This document shows, piece after piece, positions 10,613 to 21,120 of a stretch of DNA of 64,000 bases. The DNA is taken from NCBI GenBank assembly GCA_009823505.1, contig VZQC01012376.1, positions 1,183,668-1,247,667 on the forward strand, given 5' to 3'. The notes beneath the pieces were generated by a model. That model did no database searches. It had not been told where the DNA came from and saw only the letters and a list, made by a program, of their open reading frames with translations. The stretch comes from Rhizomys pruinosus. Its lineage: Eukaryota > Chordata > Mammalia > Rodentia > Spalacidae. The position numbers and the translations under genes are program-made. How positions within the stretch are numbered: the stretch's first letter is position 1; every line of letters begins with the position of its first letter.

Positions 10613-10833
10613 TATTTGTAGAAGATACATTCCAGGACTCCTAACAGATGCTGGACTGCAGATAGTACCAGACTCTCTATATAGACTATGCTATTTCCTA
10701 TGCATGCTTATTTATGATAAACTTTCACCGTTTGGCTTAAAGCAAATACTATGGTTTCTCTTAAGTATGCCCAAATGTCCAGAAACACTTTTCTTACACT
10801 CATTCTGGAGCCATTATTAAGAAAGGTAAGGAT

Positions 10834-11050
10834 GGGGCTGGAGTCATGGCTCAGCAGTTAAGAGCACTGGCTGCTCTTACAGAGGACCCAGGGTCAAATC
10901 TTACCACCTACATGGCAGCTAACAACCATCTGTAATTCCAGTTCCAGTGGATCTGATGCCCTCTTCTGTCCTCTGCAGGCACTGCATGACAAGGGTACAC
11001 TTACATACATGCAGGCATAACACACATATAAAATAAAATAAATTTTAAAA
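10834..11050 (+). mobile_element. B3-type SINE
   Basis: Head GGGGCTGGAGTCATGGCTCA, core AATTCCAGTTCCAGTGGATC, and tail AAAATAAAATAAATTTTAAAA. Confidence 0.9.
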
Positions 11051-11061
11051 GGAAACATAAA

Positions 11062-11160
11062 GGGGCTGGAGAGATGACTCGGCGATTAGGAGCATGGACT
11101 GCACTTGCAGATGACCCAGGTTCGATTATCAGCACCCACATGGCGGCTAAGAACTGTTTT
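11062..11160 (+). mobile_element. B3-type SINE, 5' half
   Basis: Head GGGGCTGGAGAGATGACTCG through CATGGCGGCTAAGAACTG. It then stops where a B1 begins. The 3' half is not found beyond the B1. Confidence 0.85.
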
Positions 11161-11311
11161 GGGCCAGGTGTGTGGTGCATGCCTTTAATCCCAGCACTTG
11201 GGAGGCAGAGGTAGGTGGATCTCTGTGAGTTCAAGGCCAGCCTGGTCTACAGAGTGAGCTCCAGGCCAGCTGGAACTAAAGGGAGACCCTGTCTCAAAAA
11301 AAAAAAAAAAA
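11161..11311 (+). mobile_element. B1 SINE, full length
   Basis: Runs from GGGCCAGGTGTGTGGTGCAT to GAGACCCTGTCTC plus a 16-nt A tail. It abuts the truncated B3, so it was either inserted there or joined with loss of the B3 3' half. Confidence 0.93.
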
Positions 11312-11464
11312 GATAAAGATCACCTAAACATAAGTACTACACTGCTGTCTAAGCCACTTGATAGCTGAAGTGTCTCCTCAGTGGCATATTCATGGGCAGC
11401 TGATACAGTGTGGCTGTGCTGGACAAAGGCATTGTTCACATTCTGAGTGGCATAGCATGAAATT
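11312..11464. other. Unassigned sequence before the L1 fragment
   Basis: No feature recognised. Confidence 0.3.
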
Positions 11465-12360
11465 CCATCGTGCTTCTCAAAAATAACACAAAATATCACT
11501 TAGTATAACGGTTTCTAGTCCCATCCATTCACCTGTAAATTCCATGATTAACACTGAGGTTATTTCCATGTCTTAGCTATTGTGAAAAACGCAGCCACAA
11601 GGATGGCTGGGCAAGGATCTCTGTAGTCAGATATTAAGTCATTTGGGTATATGCCAAGGACAGCACAACCAGACCATGTGCTGGATTTGTTTTTAGTTTT
11701 TTAGGTGTCCTCCACACTGATTAGTTTGCACCAGTTTGCAATCCCACCAGCAGTGAATGAGGGGACCCCTTCCCCCACATCCCTCATCAGCAGTGAATGA
11801 GGGGACCCCTTCCCCCACACCCCCACCAACAGTGAATGAGGGGGCCCCTTCCCCCACATCCCTCAGCAGCAGTGAATGAGGGGGCCCCTTCCTCCACGCC
11901 CCCACCAACAGTGAATGAGGGGGCCCCTTTCCCCACATCCCTCATCAGCAGTGAATGAGGGGACCCCTTCCCCCACATCCCTCACCAGCAGTGAATGGGG
12001 AGCACCTTCCCCCACACCCTCACCAACAGTGAATGAGGAGGCCCCTTCCCCCACATCCCTCATCAGCAGTGAATGAGGGGACCCCTTCCCCCACATCCCT
12101 CATCAGCAGTGAATGAGGGGCCCCTTCCTCCACATCCTCACCAGCAGTGAATGAGGGGGCCCCTTCCCCCACATCCCTCACCAACAGTGAATGAGGGGGC
12201 CCCTTCCCCCATATCCTCACCAACAGTGAATGAGGGAGCCTCTTGCCCCACATCCTCACCAGCAGTTGGTGTCATTTCTTCTTCTGATCTTAGCCATTCT
12301 GACAGGGTAAAAGGAAATCTTAAAGCAGTTTTAATTTGCGTTTTCCATTTCCTAAGAATG
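11465..12360 (-). mobile_element. L1 fragment, inverted 5' part (ORF2 C-terminal region)
   Basis: On the minus strand this follows the same order as the L1 at 15560-16040: AATTAAAACTGCTTTAAGAT, the ACACCAACTGCTGG region, the HCWWEC-coding region, then TTTTTCACAATAGCTAAGAC and the ACTAAGTGA block. It contains the 13-unit minisatellite and a deletion after the CACAATAGC block. The next bases on the plus strand resume L1 in the opposite direction. Confidence 0.85.
11748..12258. repeat. Minisatellite of 13 units (38-40 bp) made from L1 ORF2 sequence
   Basis: Each unit starts CAGCAGTGAATGAGGGG or CAACAGTGAATGAGGGG and ends CCCACATCCCTCAC or similar. Read on the minus strand, one unit equals the L1 ORF2 stretch that encodes Gly-Glu-Lys-Gly-Thr-Leu-Ile-His-Cys-Trp-Trp, intact once at the array's left edge and comparable to 15660-15700. 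Single-unit sequence is found in other L1 copies, so amplification happened in this copy. Because the unit is not a multiple of three, the reading frame cycles. Confidence 0.93.
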
Positions 12361-12553
12361 CTAGACTAAGTGAAGTAATACAGACTCAGAAAAGCAAGCA
12401 TGTGTGTTCTCTCTTCCTTGTGGAGCCTAGCTCCCACTCCTTAGATGTAAGTAAATATTCTAATGTAACCAGAGCCAAGAAAATGGAAAGGAACCATGTG
12501 GGTAAAGGGGAAGAAGGAGCTCCAGAGTCAGAGAGATAAATGGAGACAGGCGG
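12361..12553 (+). mobile_element. L1 fragment, 3' part in sense
   Basis: GACTAAGTGAAGTAATACAG then CTCAGAAAAGCAAGCATG matches 16018-16060 of the larger L1. It begins within the same ACTAAGTGA block where the inverted part ends, as expected for a 5' inversion with microhomology. Confidence 0.7.
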
Positions 12554-12770
12554 TGGAGCTGGAGACATGGGTGAGGGGTTAAAGAGCACCTGCTGCTCTC
12601 ACGGAAGACCTGGATTCAATTCCCAGCACCCCCATGGCAGCTAACAACTAGCCATAACTCCAGTTCCAGGGAATCCAACACCTTCTTCTGACTCCATGGG
12701 CACTGCATGACATGGGTGCACTTACACACATATGGGCAATATACTTACACATATAAAAAATAATAAATAA
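12554..12770 (+). mobile_element. B3-type SINE
   Basis: Head GGAGCTGGAGACATGGGTGA, B-box region GGATTCAATTCCCAGC, core CAGTTCCAGGGAATCC, and tail AAAAAATAATAAATAA. It directly abuts the L1 that follows. Confidence 0.9.
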
Positions 12771-15700
12771 CCAGAGAATACACTTTCTACTCAGCACCCC
12801 ATGGAACATACTCCAAAATCGACCACATACTGGGACACAGAAGAAACCTCCACAAATACAAAAAGATTGAAATAATTTCATGCATTCTATCTGACCACAG
12901 TGCAATAAAGCTCAACATAAACACCAGGATAAGCCCTACTGCCTACAAGAACACATGGAGACTAAACAACACACTCTTGAATAATGAATGCATCAAGGAA
13001 GAGATAAAGAAATAAAAGCATTCCTGGAACTGAATGACAATAACAATACAACACAACAAAACCTATGGGATACCTTAAAAGCAGTCCTAAGAGCCTTGGG
13101 AGCCTACATTAGAAAAACAGAAAGAGCACAAGTGAATGATCTAACACTTCAGCTAAAAGCACTTGAGAGGCAACAACAGATGAACCCTAAACGCAAAAGA
13201 CAGGAAGAAATAACAAAAATCAGAGCAGAAATCAAACTGATAAATATGACAAACCAAAGACAAAACGCAATACAAAAAAAAAAAACAACTGAATCAAAAG
13301 TTGCGGTTCTTTGGAAAGTGAATACAAGACTCAGACTAGGCACCTCGTTAGCTCTAGTTACACCAAAAGAAAGAAGGCGAACCAATGCCAAATCAATACA
13401 ATCCGTTGATGAAAAGGGAAATATCACAACTGACAAGGAAAAGATCCAAAAATCATACAGGAATATTTCCAAGATAACCTATATACTCTCTTAAATTTGA
13501 AAAACCTAGAAGAAATGGATGAATATTCTGAAATCCTGGGAATCACCAAAGCCTCCAAACATCAAATGAAGTAGCGAGCGACGCACGCAGCTCTTGTAAA
13601 AACAGACGCCCATAATCACATGAAGAATGAAGTGTGATACATATGTAATAAGAAACTCCCAACTAAAAAAAGCCCTAGGCCCAAGAAGTTTCGATCGGCA
13701 GAACTTTTATAAAAATTTCCAAAAACGACTACTACAACTCATTATCTGAAAACTAGATTTAAAAGGATAACAATCAGACGAAAATTCTCCCAATTCTTCG
13801 ATGAAAGCTAGCATCACTCTATTACTCAAAACAGGCAAAGATACAACTAAAAAGGGAGAACTATAGACCCTTCACATTAATGAACACAGATGCCAAAATT
13901 CTAAACAGGATACTGGCAAATCGCATACAGATCCACATCAAGAAGATCATCCATCATGACCAAGTTGGATTCATACCAGAGATGCAGGGATAGTTCAACA
14001 TACTAAAATCAATAAACATCATCAAGCACATAAATGGAATGAAAGACAAAAACCACACCATCATCTCAATTGATGCTGAAAAAGCCTTTGACAAAATCCA
14101 GCATCCCTTCATGCTTAAAGTCCTAGAGGGAATGGAGGAATCATTCCTCAAGGTAATCAAAGCCATATACAGGAAACCCACAGCCAATATCATCCTAAAT
14201 GGGGAAATGACAGAAACACTCCCTTTAAAGATAGGAACTCAACAAGGCTGCTCCCTGTCACCACTCCTCTTCAATATAGTGCTTGAAACACATGTAAAAG
14301 CAATAAGGCAAGAAAAGGAAATTAAAGGAATACTAATTGGAAAAGAGGAAGTCAAGCTATCCCTATTTGCTGATGATATGATTGGTTACTTAAGCTAAAA
14401 ACTCCAGCAGAAAACTCCTGAAAATGATTAACAGCTTCAGCAAATTGGCAGGATACAAAATTAACCTAAAAAAAATAAGTGGCCTTTCTTTACACCAACA
14501 ACAAGCAACTGGAGAAGGAATTCAAGGAGACCCTCCCACTCACAATAGCCTCAAAAACAATAAAATACCTAGGAACAAACCTAACCAAAGACACCAAAGA
14601 TCTCTACAACAAAAATTTAAAACCCTTAAAGAAAGAAATTGAAGAAGACATCAAAAGATGGAAAAACCTCCCATGCTCATGGATTGGGAAAATTAACATT
14701 GTAAAGATGTCCATTCTACCCAAACTCTTGTATAGATTTAACGCAGTCCCAATTAAAATCCCCAAGAGTTTCTTCACAGACTTGGAAAAAAAAGTCTTTA
14801 AATTCATCTGGAAAAACAAAAGACCCCGAATAGCCAAAACAACCCTAAGTGAAAAGAGCAACACGGGGGGATCTCTATACCAGACTTCAAATTATACTAC
14901 AGGGCTATAGTCATAAAAACAGCCTGGTACTGGCACAAAAACAGACCTGTTGACCAATGGAAGAAAACTAAAGATCCAAACTTGAGCACATTCAATTTCA
15001 GCCATCTCATATTTTACAAGGGTCCAAGAAGTCACAATGGAGAAAAGACAGCATCTTCAGCAAGTGGTGTTGGCAAAACTGGATCACCACTTGTAGAAGA
15101 ATGAAATTAAACCCCTACATCTCGACTGTACAAAAGTCAACTCGAGATGGATTAAAGACCTCAACATGAAACCCCAAACTCTGAAGGCGATAGAAGAAAA
15201 AGTTGGCAGCAGACTACAAGACATAGGCATAGGAAAAGATTTCCTAAATCAGACAGCAGCTGCACAAGAATTAATGTCAACAATTGACAAATGGGACCTC
15301 ATTAAACTCACAAGCTTCTGTACATCAAAAGAAACAATCAAGGAAGTGAAGAGAAATCCCACAGAATGGGAGTAAAGTTTCAGTGCAGAAACATCTGACA
15401 AAGCATTGATTTCCAGAATATATAAACTACTCAAAAAACAAAGAAGAAAGAAAACAAATGACCCACTCAATAGATGGAGCAAAGAGCTGAATAGAGACTT
15501 CACAAGTGAGGAATTAGAGATGGCTGAGAAACACCTTAAGAAGTGTTCAACATCACTAATCATTAAGGAAATGCAAATCAAAACCACTTTAAGATATCAT
15601 CTTACTCCAATAAGACTAGTTAGGATCAAGAAAACAAATGATACCAAGTGCTGGAGAGGTTGTGGGGAAAGGGGAACACTCATCCACTGCTGCTGGGAAT

Positions 15701-16427
15701 GTAAACTCGTACAGCCACTATGGAAATCAGTGTGGAGAACCCTTGGAAGACTTGGAGTCAACTTACCACCCGACCCAGCCATACCACTCCTAGGCATGTA
15801 CCCTCAAGACTCACCCCACCACAGAGATACATGCACGGCCATGTTTATTTCAGCTCTCTTCACAATAGCAAGGAGCTGGAACCAACCTAAATGCCCCTCA
15901 ACTGATGAGTGGATAGAGAAAATGTGGTACATCTACATAATGGAGTTTTATGCAGTAGTAAAGAAAGACGACATCATGAGCTTTGCAGGAAAATGGCTGG
16001 AGCTAGAGGACATCAGGCTGAGTGAAGTAACACAGTCCCAGAAAAGCAAACGACTAATGGTATCCCTCATCTATGATACTAGTGCCAATTACTTAGTTTT
16101 AAGTGTTTCTTATGTAGGGCCCCTTGAGCTTTTGTCCAAAGCAGCTGGGAGTGATGCATATTGGAAGCAACAACAACAACAGAAAGGATTGCATCGAAAA
16201 ACTAACTGAAACAGTGAAATTCTGCTCAAAACAGTCAACTTCCTCATGGAGAATATTGAGAAAGACTGAGAAAGAGATGAAAAGCATGTTTGGCAGAATA
16301 CATGAGCTCTAGTGGGGTGGGGGAATGGGTGGGGGACACGGGTCTAGATTTGATAAAAAAAATAAAAATAAATAAATTTTAAAAATAAATAAAAATAATA
16401 AATAATAAATAAAATATTTTTTAAAAA
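12771..16427 (+). mobile_element. 5'-truncated L1 retrotransposon (rodent type)
   Basis: L1 enters within ORF2 at the end of the endonuclease region, continues through reverse transcriptase and the C-terminal Cys motif, and ends in a 3' UTR with a G-rich purine tract (16313-16336) and an A-rich tail of AAATAAATAA units (16358-16427). 5'UTR, ORF1 and most of the endonuclease are missing. The open frame is broken many times, so it is not mobile. Confidence 0.95.
12880..16209 (+). pseudogene. L1 ORF2 remnant: endonuclease end, reverse transcriptase, Cys-rich C terminus
   Basis: ORF2 normally encodes an endonuclease and reverse transcriptase for target-primed reverse transcription. Remnants seen in order: Leu-Ser-Asp-His-Ser-Ala at about 12890-12908 (end of the endonuclease), an open block at 12988-13494, a badly decayed block at 13495-14038, RT blocks at 14039-14398 including Phe-Ala-Asp-Asp-Met (14366-14380), a frame change to the block at 14479-14910, then 15166-15375 and 15406-16209 with Leu-Ile-His-Cys-Cys-Trp-Glu-Cys (about 15678-15701), where the usual second residue Trp is Cys. 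The stops and frame changes make it non-functional. Confidence 0.93.
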
Positions 16428-17865
16428 TAGGACACAGGTGTTATCAAGGGAAAATCGGGGCTATCTTAACTGAGGAAGGAGGGGGAAGGTTATACAGGAG
16501 GAGAGAAAGGAGAAATAACGCTTACTTAGGTGGTGTATTAGTTCAAAAGCCCACTGAAAATGCACATATGATATACATGTTAGTACATGTGTGTAACTGA
16601 AGGTTATATAACAAAGAAATACAATACCAGCCAGAAGAAACCTACCTTGGAGTTGCTGGTCAGGGTAGTTCAAGAGTCTTCCAAATTAACAGTGGCTATT
16701 GCCACAACCCTGATTGCCTCCCAGAATTTGAAGGTAAGACCCTATTGCTGAAGACAGGACATGCTTCTGACACAGGACTTGGAGAAATAGAGCTGGAACT
16801 GACCTGGAAGCCTCCTGCCTGAAGTCTAGCTCCCCTAGTATCAGAAGATACTGCCAAGGGAGAGAACCAATCAATTATCCCATCCAGCTGTAAAGTCTAT
16901 GAGCTACAATAATAACTAGCCTAGCAAAATAGTCTCTCCTGGTGCAGCAGGGACACTTTTATTATGGAGGTAATCAACATCTGAATGGGAGGGAACTTGT
17001 GTGGTACTATAAACATAGCCAAATACACGCAGCAGTCATAGAGCCTAGAGGAAATCCTACTTCTGCCACATTCCTAGACCAATTTCTTACTGCATTCTAA
17101 ATACATATTCTTATATTTACAGATAAGCAAGCATACTTCTCACCACTCATCAAAGAAGTTTCTTTTTGCAATGGATGGAGACTATTACAAACTTCCCCGA
17201 CTGGTCAAATGGAGAGAATAAGTATCTATGAGGTACCCAACCCTAAGTTACACATCTACAATGTACCCACCACCCCTAAGGCTCAGGGAATATACCAGAA
17301 CATGAGGCAGAAAGAATATTAGTCTTCTCTCAACTCTCATTAACAAAACGTCCTCATGCAACAGAAGGTGATTAACCAAAAAAGCCGCAACTGGCCAAAG
17401 CACAGTAAGAGACTGCAGAGTGTTTATATCTGAATAGAGCACATGTGTTAAACTGCCAGCACCCAAGGCTCAGGGAACATGGTAGAAGAGAGGGCAGAAC
17501 GATTGTAAAAGCCAGAGGTGGTGGACAACCACAAGGAAACAGTTTTACAGACAGCTAGGAAGCTACTCACATGAACTCACAGCAATAGTAGCAGCATACA
17601 CAAGATCCATTCAAGCTCAAGCCAGACCAAATCCCAGCAGAGAAATGATGAAATAGGTAAGAAGCCCCAACCCTTCCTGAGGAACTGTTAGCAATCTATA
17701 ACTGCCAGGAAAGGAGGAGTCCATTTTTTGAAGGGTGTGGTGCCAGACAGATAACCAGGCTCCAGTGGACGGACAGGCATGGAAGGACATTTGATGATGC
17801 AAGCTTGACTCGACTGGATAAGCTTAATACATGACAGAGAACGTGAAATTCAGTAGCTGTGCTCT
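16428..17865 (+). mobile_element. Probable old L1 (Lx-like) 3' UTR sequence
   Basis: Two blocks, AAGGCTCAGGGAATATACCA (about 17277) and AAGGCTCAGGGAACATGGTA (about 17466), followed by gaagagagggcagaacg-like and ATGAACTCACAGCAATAG stretches, recall 3' UTR sequences of older rodent L1 families. The roughly 189-bp spacing suggests a local duplication. The first 700 bp is weaker. No gene is seen. Confidence 0.45.
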
Positions 17866-17879
17866 AAGAGGGGTGCAGA

Positions 17880-18271
17880 GGGGCTGGAAAGATGGCTCAG
17901 CGGGTAAGAGCACTGGCTGTGCTTGCAGAGGACCCAGGTTTGGTTCCCAGCATCCACATGGCAGCCAACAACCTACTATAACTCCAGTTCCAGGGAAATC
18001 TGACACTCTCTTGTGACTTCCATGGGCATTGCATGACATGTGTGCACTCACATACATGTAGGCAATACACTCATATAATAAAATAAAAATAATAAATAAA
18101 AAAAATTTTTTGGTCTTTTTGAGACAGGGTCTCCCTGGAGCCCCAGCTGTCCTGGAATTCGCTCTGTAGACCAGGCTGGCCTTGAACTCACAAATATCTG
18201 CCTGCCTCTGCCTCCCAAGTGCTAGGATTAAAGGTGTGCACCACCATGCCCAGCATAAATAAAATATTTTT
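17880..18271 (+). mobile_element. B3-type SINE with a B1 inside its tail
   Basis: B3 runs from GGGGCTGGAAAGATGGCTCA (from 17880) to its A-rich tail at about 18085-18105. Tail sequence resumes at 18255 after an antisense B1. Flanking duplications AAGAGGGGTGCAG (17866-17878) and AAGAGAGGTGCAG (18273-18285) bracket both elements with one mismatch, which shows the B1 arrived second. Confidence 0.93.
18106..18254 (-). mobile_element. B1 SINE, full length, nested in the B3 tail
   Basis: Antisense B1 from the oligo-T end through GAGACAGGGTCTCCCTGGAG to CACCACCATGCCCAGC. The AATAAATAAAA sequence of the host tail flanks both sides. Confidence 0.95.
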
Positions 18272-18538
18272 AAAGAGAGGTGCAGATAGGGGAGGGGATC
18301 TACATGTGATTAAATATATTGTATATGAAATTAGCAAAAATTGAACTGAAAAAAAGAAAACCATGAGCTGTTTATTTCTGGAATTTTCTGCTTTAGATTT
18401 TTGGGCTATGATTGGCCATGAGCAGAAAAGCCTCATAAAAGAAACGACTGAAAAAAAAAAGAAGATGCACATATAACCACGTAGGAGGATGCTTGTCTCA
18501 GAATTAGGATTATGTAACTTCCTCAAGATCACGCATGT

Positions 18539-18779
18539 GGGGCTGGAGGGATGGCCTAGCGGTTAAGAGCGCCGACCATTCTTACAGGGGACCCAGTTCG
18601 ATCCCCAGCACCTACATGGCGGTCAAGAACCATCTGAAACTCCAATTCCAGGAGAACTCCAGTTCCAGGGGAATCCGACACCCTCTTCTGACCTCCGCGG
18701 CATTGCACGACATGGGTGCACAAACCTGCATGCAGACAGTACATTCATACACAAACAGAAATAAAAAATAAAAAAAAAA
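18539..18779 (+). mobile_element. Young B3-type SINE, duplicated-core subfamily, with target duplication
   Basis: Target duplication TCACGCATGT at 18529-18538 and 18782-18791 is perfect. The head retains CpGs and GGCCTAGCGGTTAAGAGC. The core is duplicated (AACTCCAATTCCAGGAG then AACTCCAGTTCCAGGGG). Then comes GACCTCCGCGGCATTGCACG and an AAAAAATAAAAAAAAA tail. Low divergence and intact CpGs suggest a recent insertion. Confidence 0.95.
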
Positions 18780-18794
18780 GCTCACGCATGTAAG

Positions 18795-18915
18795 GTTCAT
18801 CAGAAGCTGGAGGTAGTAGTGCATGTCTCTAGTCTCAGCACGACAGAGGCAAGAAGATTGTCAGTTCCAGGCCAGCTTGACCTTCATAGCAAGACCCTGG
18901 CCCTAAAAGATTTTT
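18795..18915 (+). mobile_element. Diverged B1/B4-related SINE
   Basis: CTGGAGGTAGTAGTGCATGT and CAGTTCCAGGCCAGCTTGAC, then GCAAGACCCTGGCCC, keep B1 order with heavy divergence. Confidence 0.55.
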
Positions 18916-19084
18916 TAAGATTCTAAACCTAGAGAATCAAAACTTGTGCTGCCCCTTGTAACCACCACTATTTATAGCTAGAATGAAACTGGACAGGGTC
19001 ATGAGAGAAATGAGCCACAGAGTAAGAAACAACATTAAAGGTAGAAGGAAGGAGAGAAAGGGAGAGTCAGGTGGAGTTTTTGTT

Positions 19085-19205
19085 TCTCTTTTTGTGTATG
19101 TGTGTTATGTATGTGTATATGATGTATGTATTGTATGATGTATTCTTGTATGTGTGTATGATGTATTCATGTATGTGAGTGTGGTACATGCATGTGTCAT
19201 GGTGT
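19085..19205. repeat. TG/TATG-rich low-complexity tract
   Basis: Imperfect TGTATG and TGTGTATGATGTAT units. Two 33-bp-like subrepeats (GATGTATTCTTGTATGTGTG, GATGTATTCATGTATGTGAG) are visible. Confidence 0.85.
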
Positions 19206-19475
19206 ATGTATGGGGATCATAGGACAAACTTCAGTTTCCATCTTTATCTTCCACTCTGTTCTGAGACACGGTCTCTGGTTGTGCGCTGGCTGCCATACAC
19301 ATCGGGCTGACTGGCCTGTGGTTGTCTGAAGATTTGCTGACCTCTGTCTTCCATCTCACAGAAGTACAAGGACTACAGACACGCACTACCACACCTGGCT
19401 TCATGTGGATTCTGGGGATCCCAACTCAGGTCCTCACCAAATCCTCAACCCACTGAACCATCTCTCAAGCCCAAC
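19206..19475 (-). mobile_element. B4-type composite SINE, antisense
   Basis: A B1-like part (GACACGGTCTCTGGTTGTGC, ACAGACACGCACTACCACAC) is followed by a tRNA-like part ending TGAACCATCTCTCAAGCCC. The joint presence of both halves is the B4 signature. Confidence 0.65.
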
Positions 19476-19479
19476 CTGT

Positions 19480-19800
19480 GAGTGTGCACATGTGTTTATG
19501 TACATGTAGGTGTCAGAAGACATCTTCAGCTTTCATTCCTAAGGTTCCTTCCATCTTAACTTTTTGAAATAGGATTTCTCACTGGCCCGGAACTCGCCAA
19601 GTAGGCTAGGCTTCTTCCTAGCCAGAAAGCTCTAAGGATCCATCTTCTGCCTCCACCTCCCCAGTGCCGGAATGACAAGAGTTCATGACCACACCAAGTT
19701 GTTGTTTGTTGTTGTATTTTAACAAGGGTTCTAAGGATCAAATTCAAGTTTTCATGCTTGCAAAGCAAGCAGTTTACCAGCCAAACTCTCTCCACCTTAA
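19480..19800 (-). mobile_element. Second B4-type composite SINE, antisense
   Basis: B1-like part (AATAGGATTTCTCACTGGCC) then a tRNA-like head near 19760-19795. It is more diverged than its neighbour. Confidence 0.6.
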
Positions 19801-20119
19801 GACTGGGTTTTCTTCCATTTCCATTTTTATGTGTTTGGAAAATCATTTTTAAGTTGGTATGAACAGAGTTTCCGCCATTTGAAACCCAGACTCCTGACAA
19901 GTGTCCCAACTTACTAAATGATCTGAGAAGAGATCCCATACCTAGAACCTCACAGAAGCATTCTTGAGTAGAGTTCAAACTTATTATTTCTATATCTATG
20001 ACACAAGGGACAGACTGTGGCATTTTTATAGAGTGAAAGTTAAGATGATCTACTGGAAGGTGTTTCACAGTTGCCTTTGGTCCTGTTGACCATGACACCA
20101 ATGATTACAGCAATCTTAT

Positions 20120-20280
20120 TATCACTGAATACTGAGTACTTACTATGTGTCAAGCACTTTACCTCACGTAATCTCCCCAAATATTCAGTCCTATGAAAAG
20201 TAGCCTATAAGTGTCCCTATTAAGTAGATAGCAAACTGAGGTTCAGGTGCTGAAGAGTGTTCAGTCAACAAAGTACAGAG
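20120..20280 (+). mobile_element. MIR SINE
   Basis: GAGTACTTACTATGTGTCAA, CAAGCACTTTACCTCACGTA and GCAAACTGAGGTTCAGGTGC appear in MIR order. Confidence 0.85.
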
Positions 20281-20344
20281 ATCAGAAGATGATGGTGGGT
20301 CTGTAAGCATGGATATCTGAGTTAGTCCTTCAAAATCCATGTGA

Positions 20345-20480
20345 AAAAATAACGGGGTATGGTGAGCTCTTATGATCCCCGTGTGAGGGAGGCAAAGACA
20401 GGAAATCCCTGGGGGTCACTGGCCAGCCAATCTAGCCTACCTGTCAAGGTCCAGGCCATCTTGTCTGGAAAACTAAAGTG
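20345..20480 (+). mobile_element. B1/B4-related SINE fragment
   Basis: GAGGGAGGCAAAGACAGGAA, then CACTGGCCAGCCAATCTAGC, matches the B4 middle region. It stops where a B3 starts. Confidence 0.55.
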
Positions 20481-20486
20481 GACTGG

Positions 20487-20708
20487 GAGCTGGAGAGACA
20501 GCTCAGCAGTTAACAGCACTGACTGCTCCTGCAGTGGACCCTGGTTTGATTGCCACCACCCACATGGCACCTAACAATTGTCCTTAATTTCAGTTCCAGG
20601 AGATCCACCACCATCTTCTGACCTCCATGGGCATTGTATAACACGGGTCCACTTACATGCATGCAGGCAATATACTCATGCATATTAAAAAATAATAAAT
20701 TTTTTTCT
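20487..20708 (+). mobile_element. B3-type SINE
   Basis: Head GGAGCTGGAGAGACAGCTCA, 3' block ACATGCATGCAGGCAATATA and an AAAAAATAATAAATTT tail. Confidence 0.88.
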
Positions 20709-20756
20709 AATTAGGTGAATGATTCTTGAGAACTGACACCCAAGGTTGTCCTCTGG

Positions 20757-21120
20757 TGTATTAGTCACTTTTTTGTTGCTGTGATAAAACCACCATGAGC
20801 AAGGAAACTTATAAAAGGAAGAGTTTATTTGAGCTTACGATTGATGGTTCCAGGGAATTAGAGTCCATTGTGGTGGGAGGCATGGCGGCCGGGGCTGGAG
20901 CAGCATGCAGAGGATTACATCTTGCAATGAGCACAGGAAGCAGAGAGAGAGAGACTGGAGACCACGAGGCTTGTTAAACTCACTAAGCCCACCCCCAATG
21001 ATGTACTTCTTCCATCACATCCACACCTTCTAAGACCTCCAAGAACAGTGCCACCAACTGGAGACAAAATGTCTGAATACCTAAAGCCTGTGGGGGACAT
21101 TCTCATTCAAACCACCAACA
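20757..21120 (-). mobile_element. 3' LTR of the MaLR provirus
   Basis: Minus strand starts TGTTGGTGGTTTGAATGAGA and ends GTGACTAATACA. An AATAAA signal lies in sense at about 20830. It contains CGGCCGG, where the partner LTR has lost the CpGs. Confidence 0.92.

Noticed and set aside
11693..12259. Overlapping minus-strand frames with repeated Pro-His-Ser-Leu-Leu units
   Set aside because: These are the L1-derived minisatellite translated in cycling frames; no start, stop or length logic for a gene.
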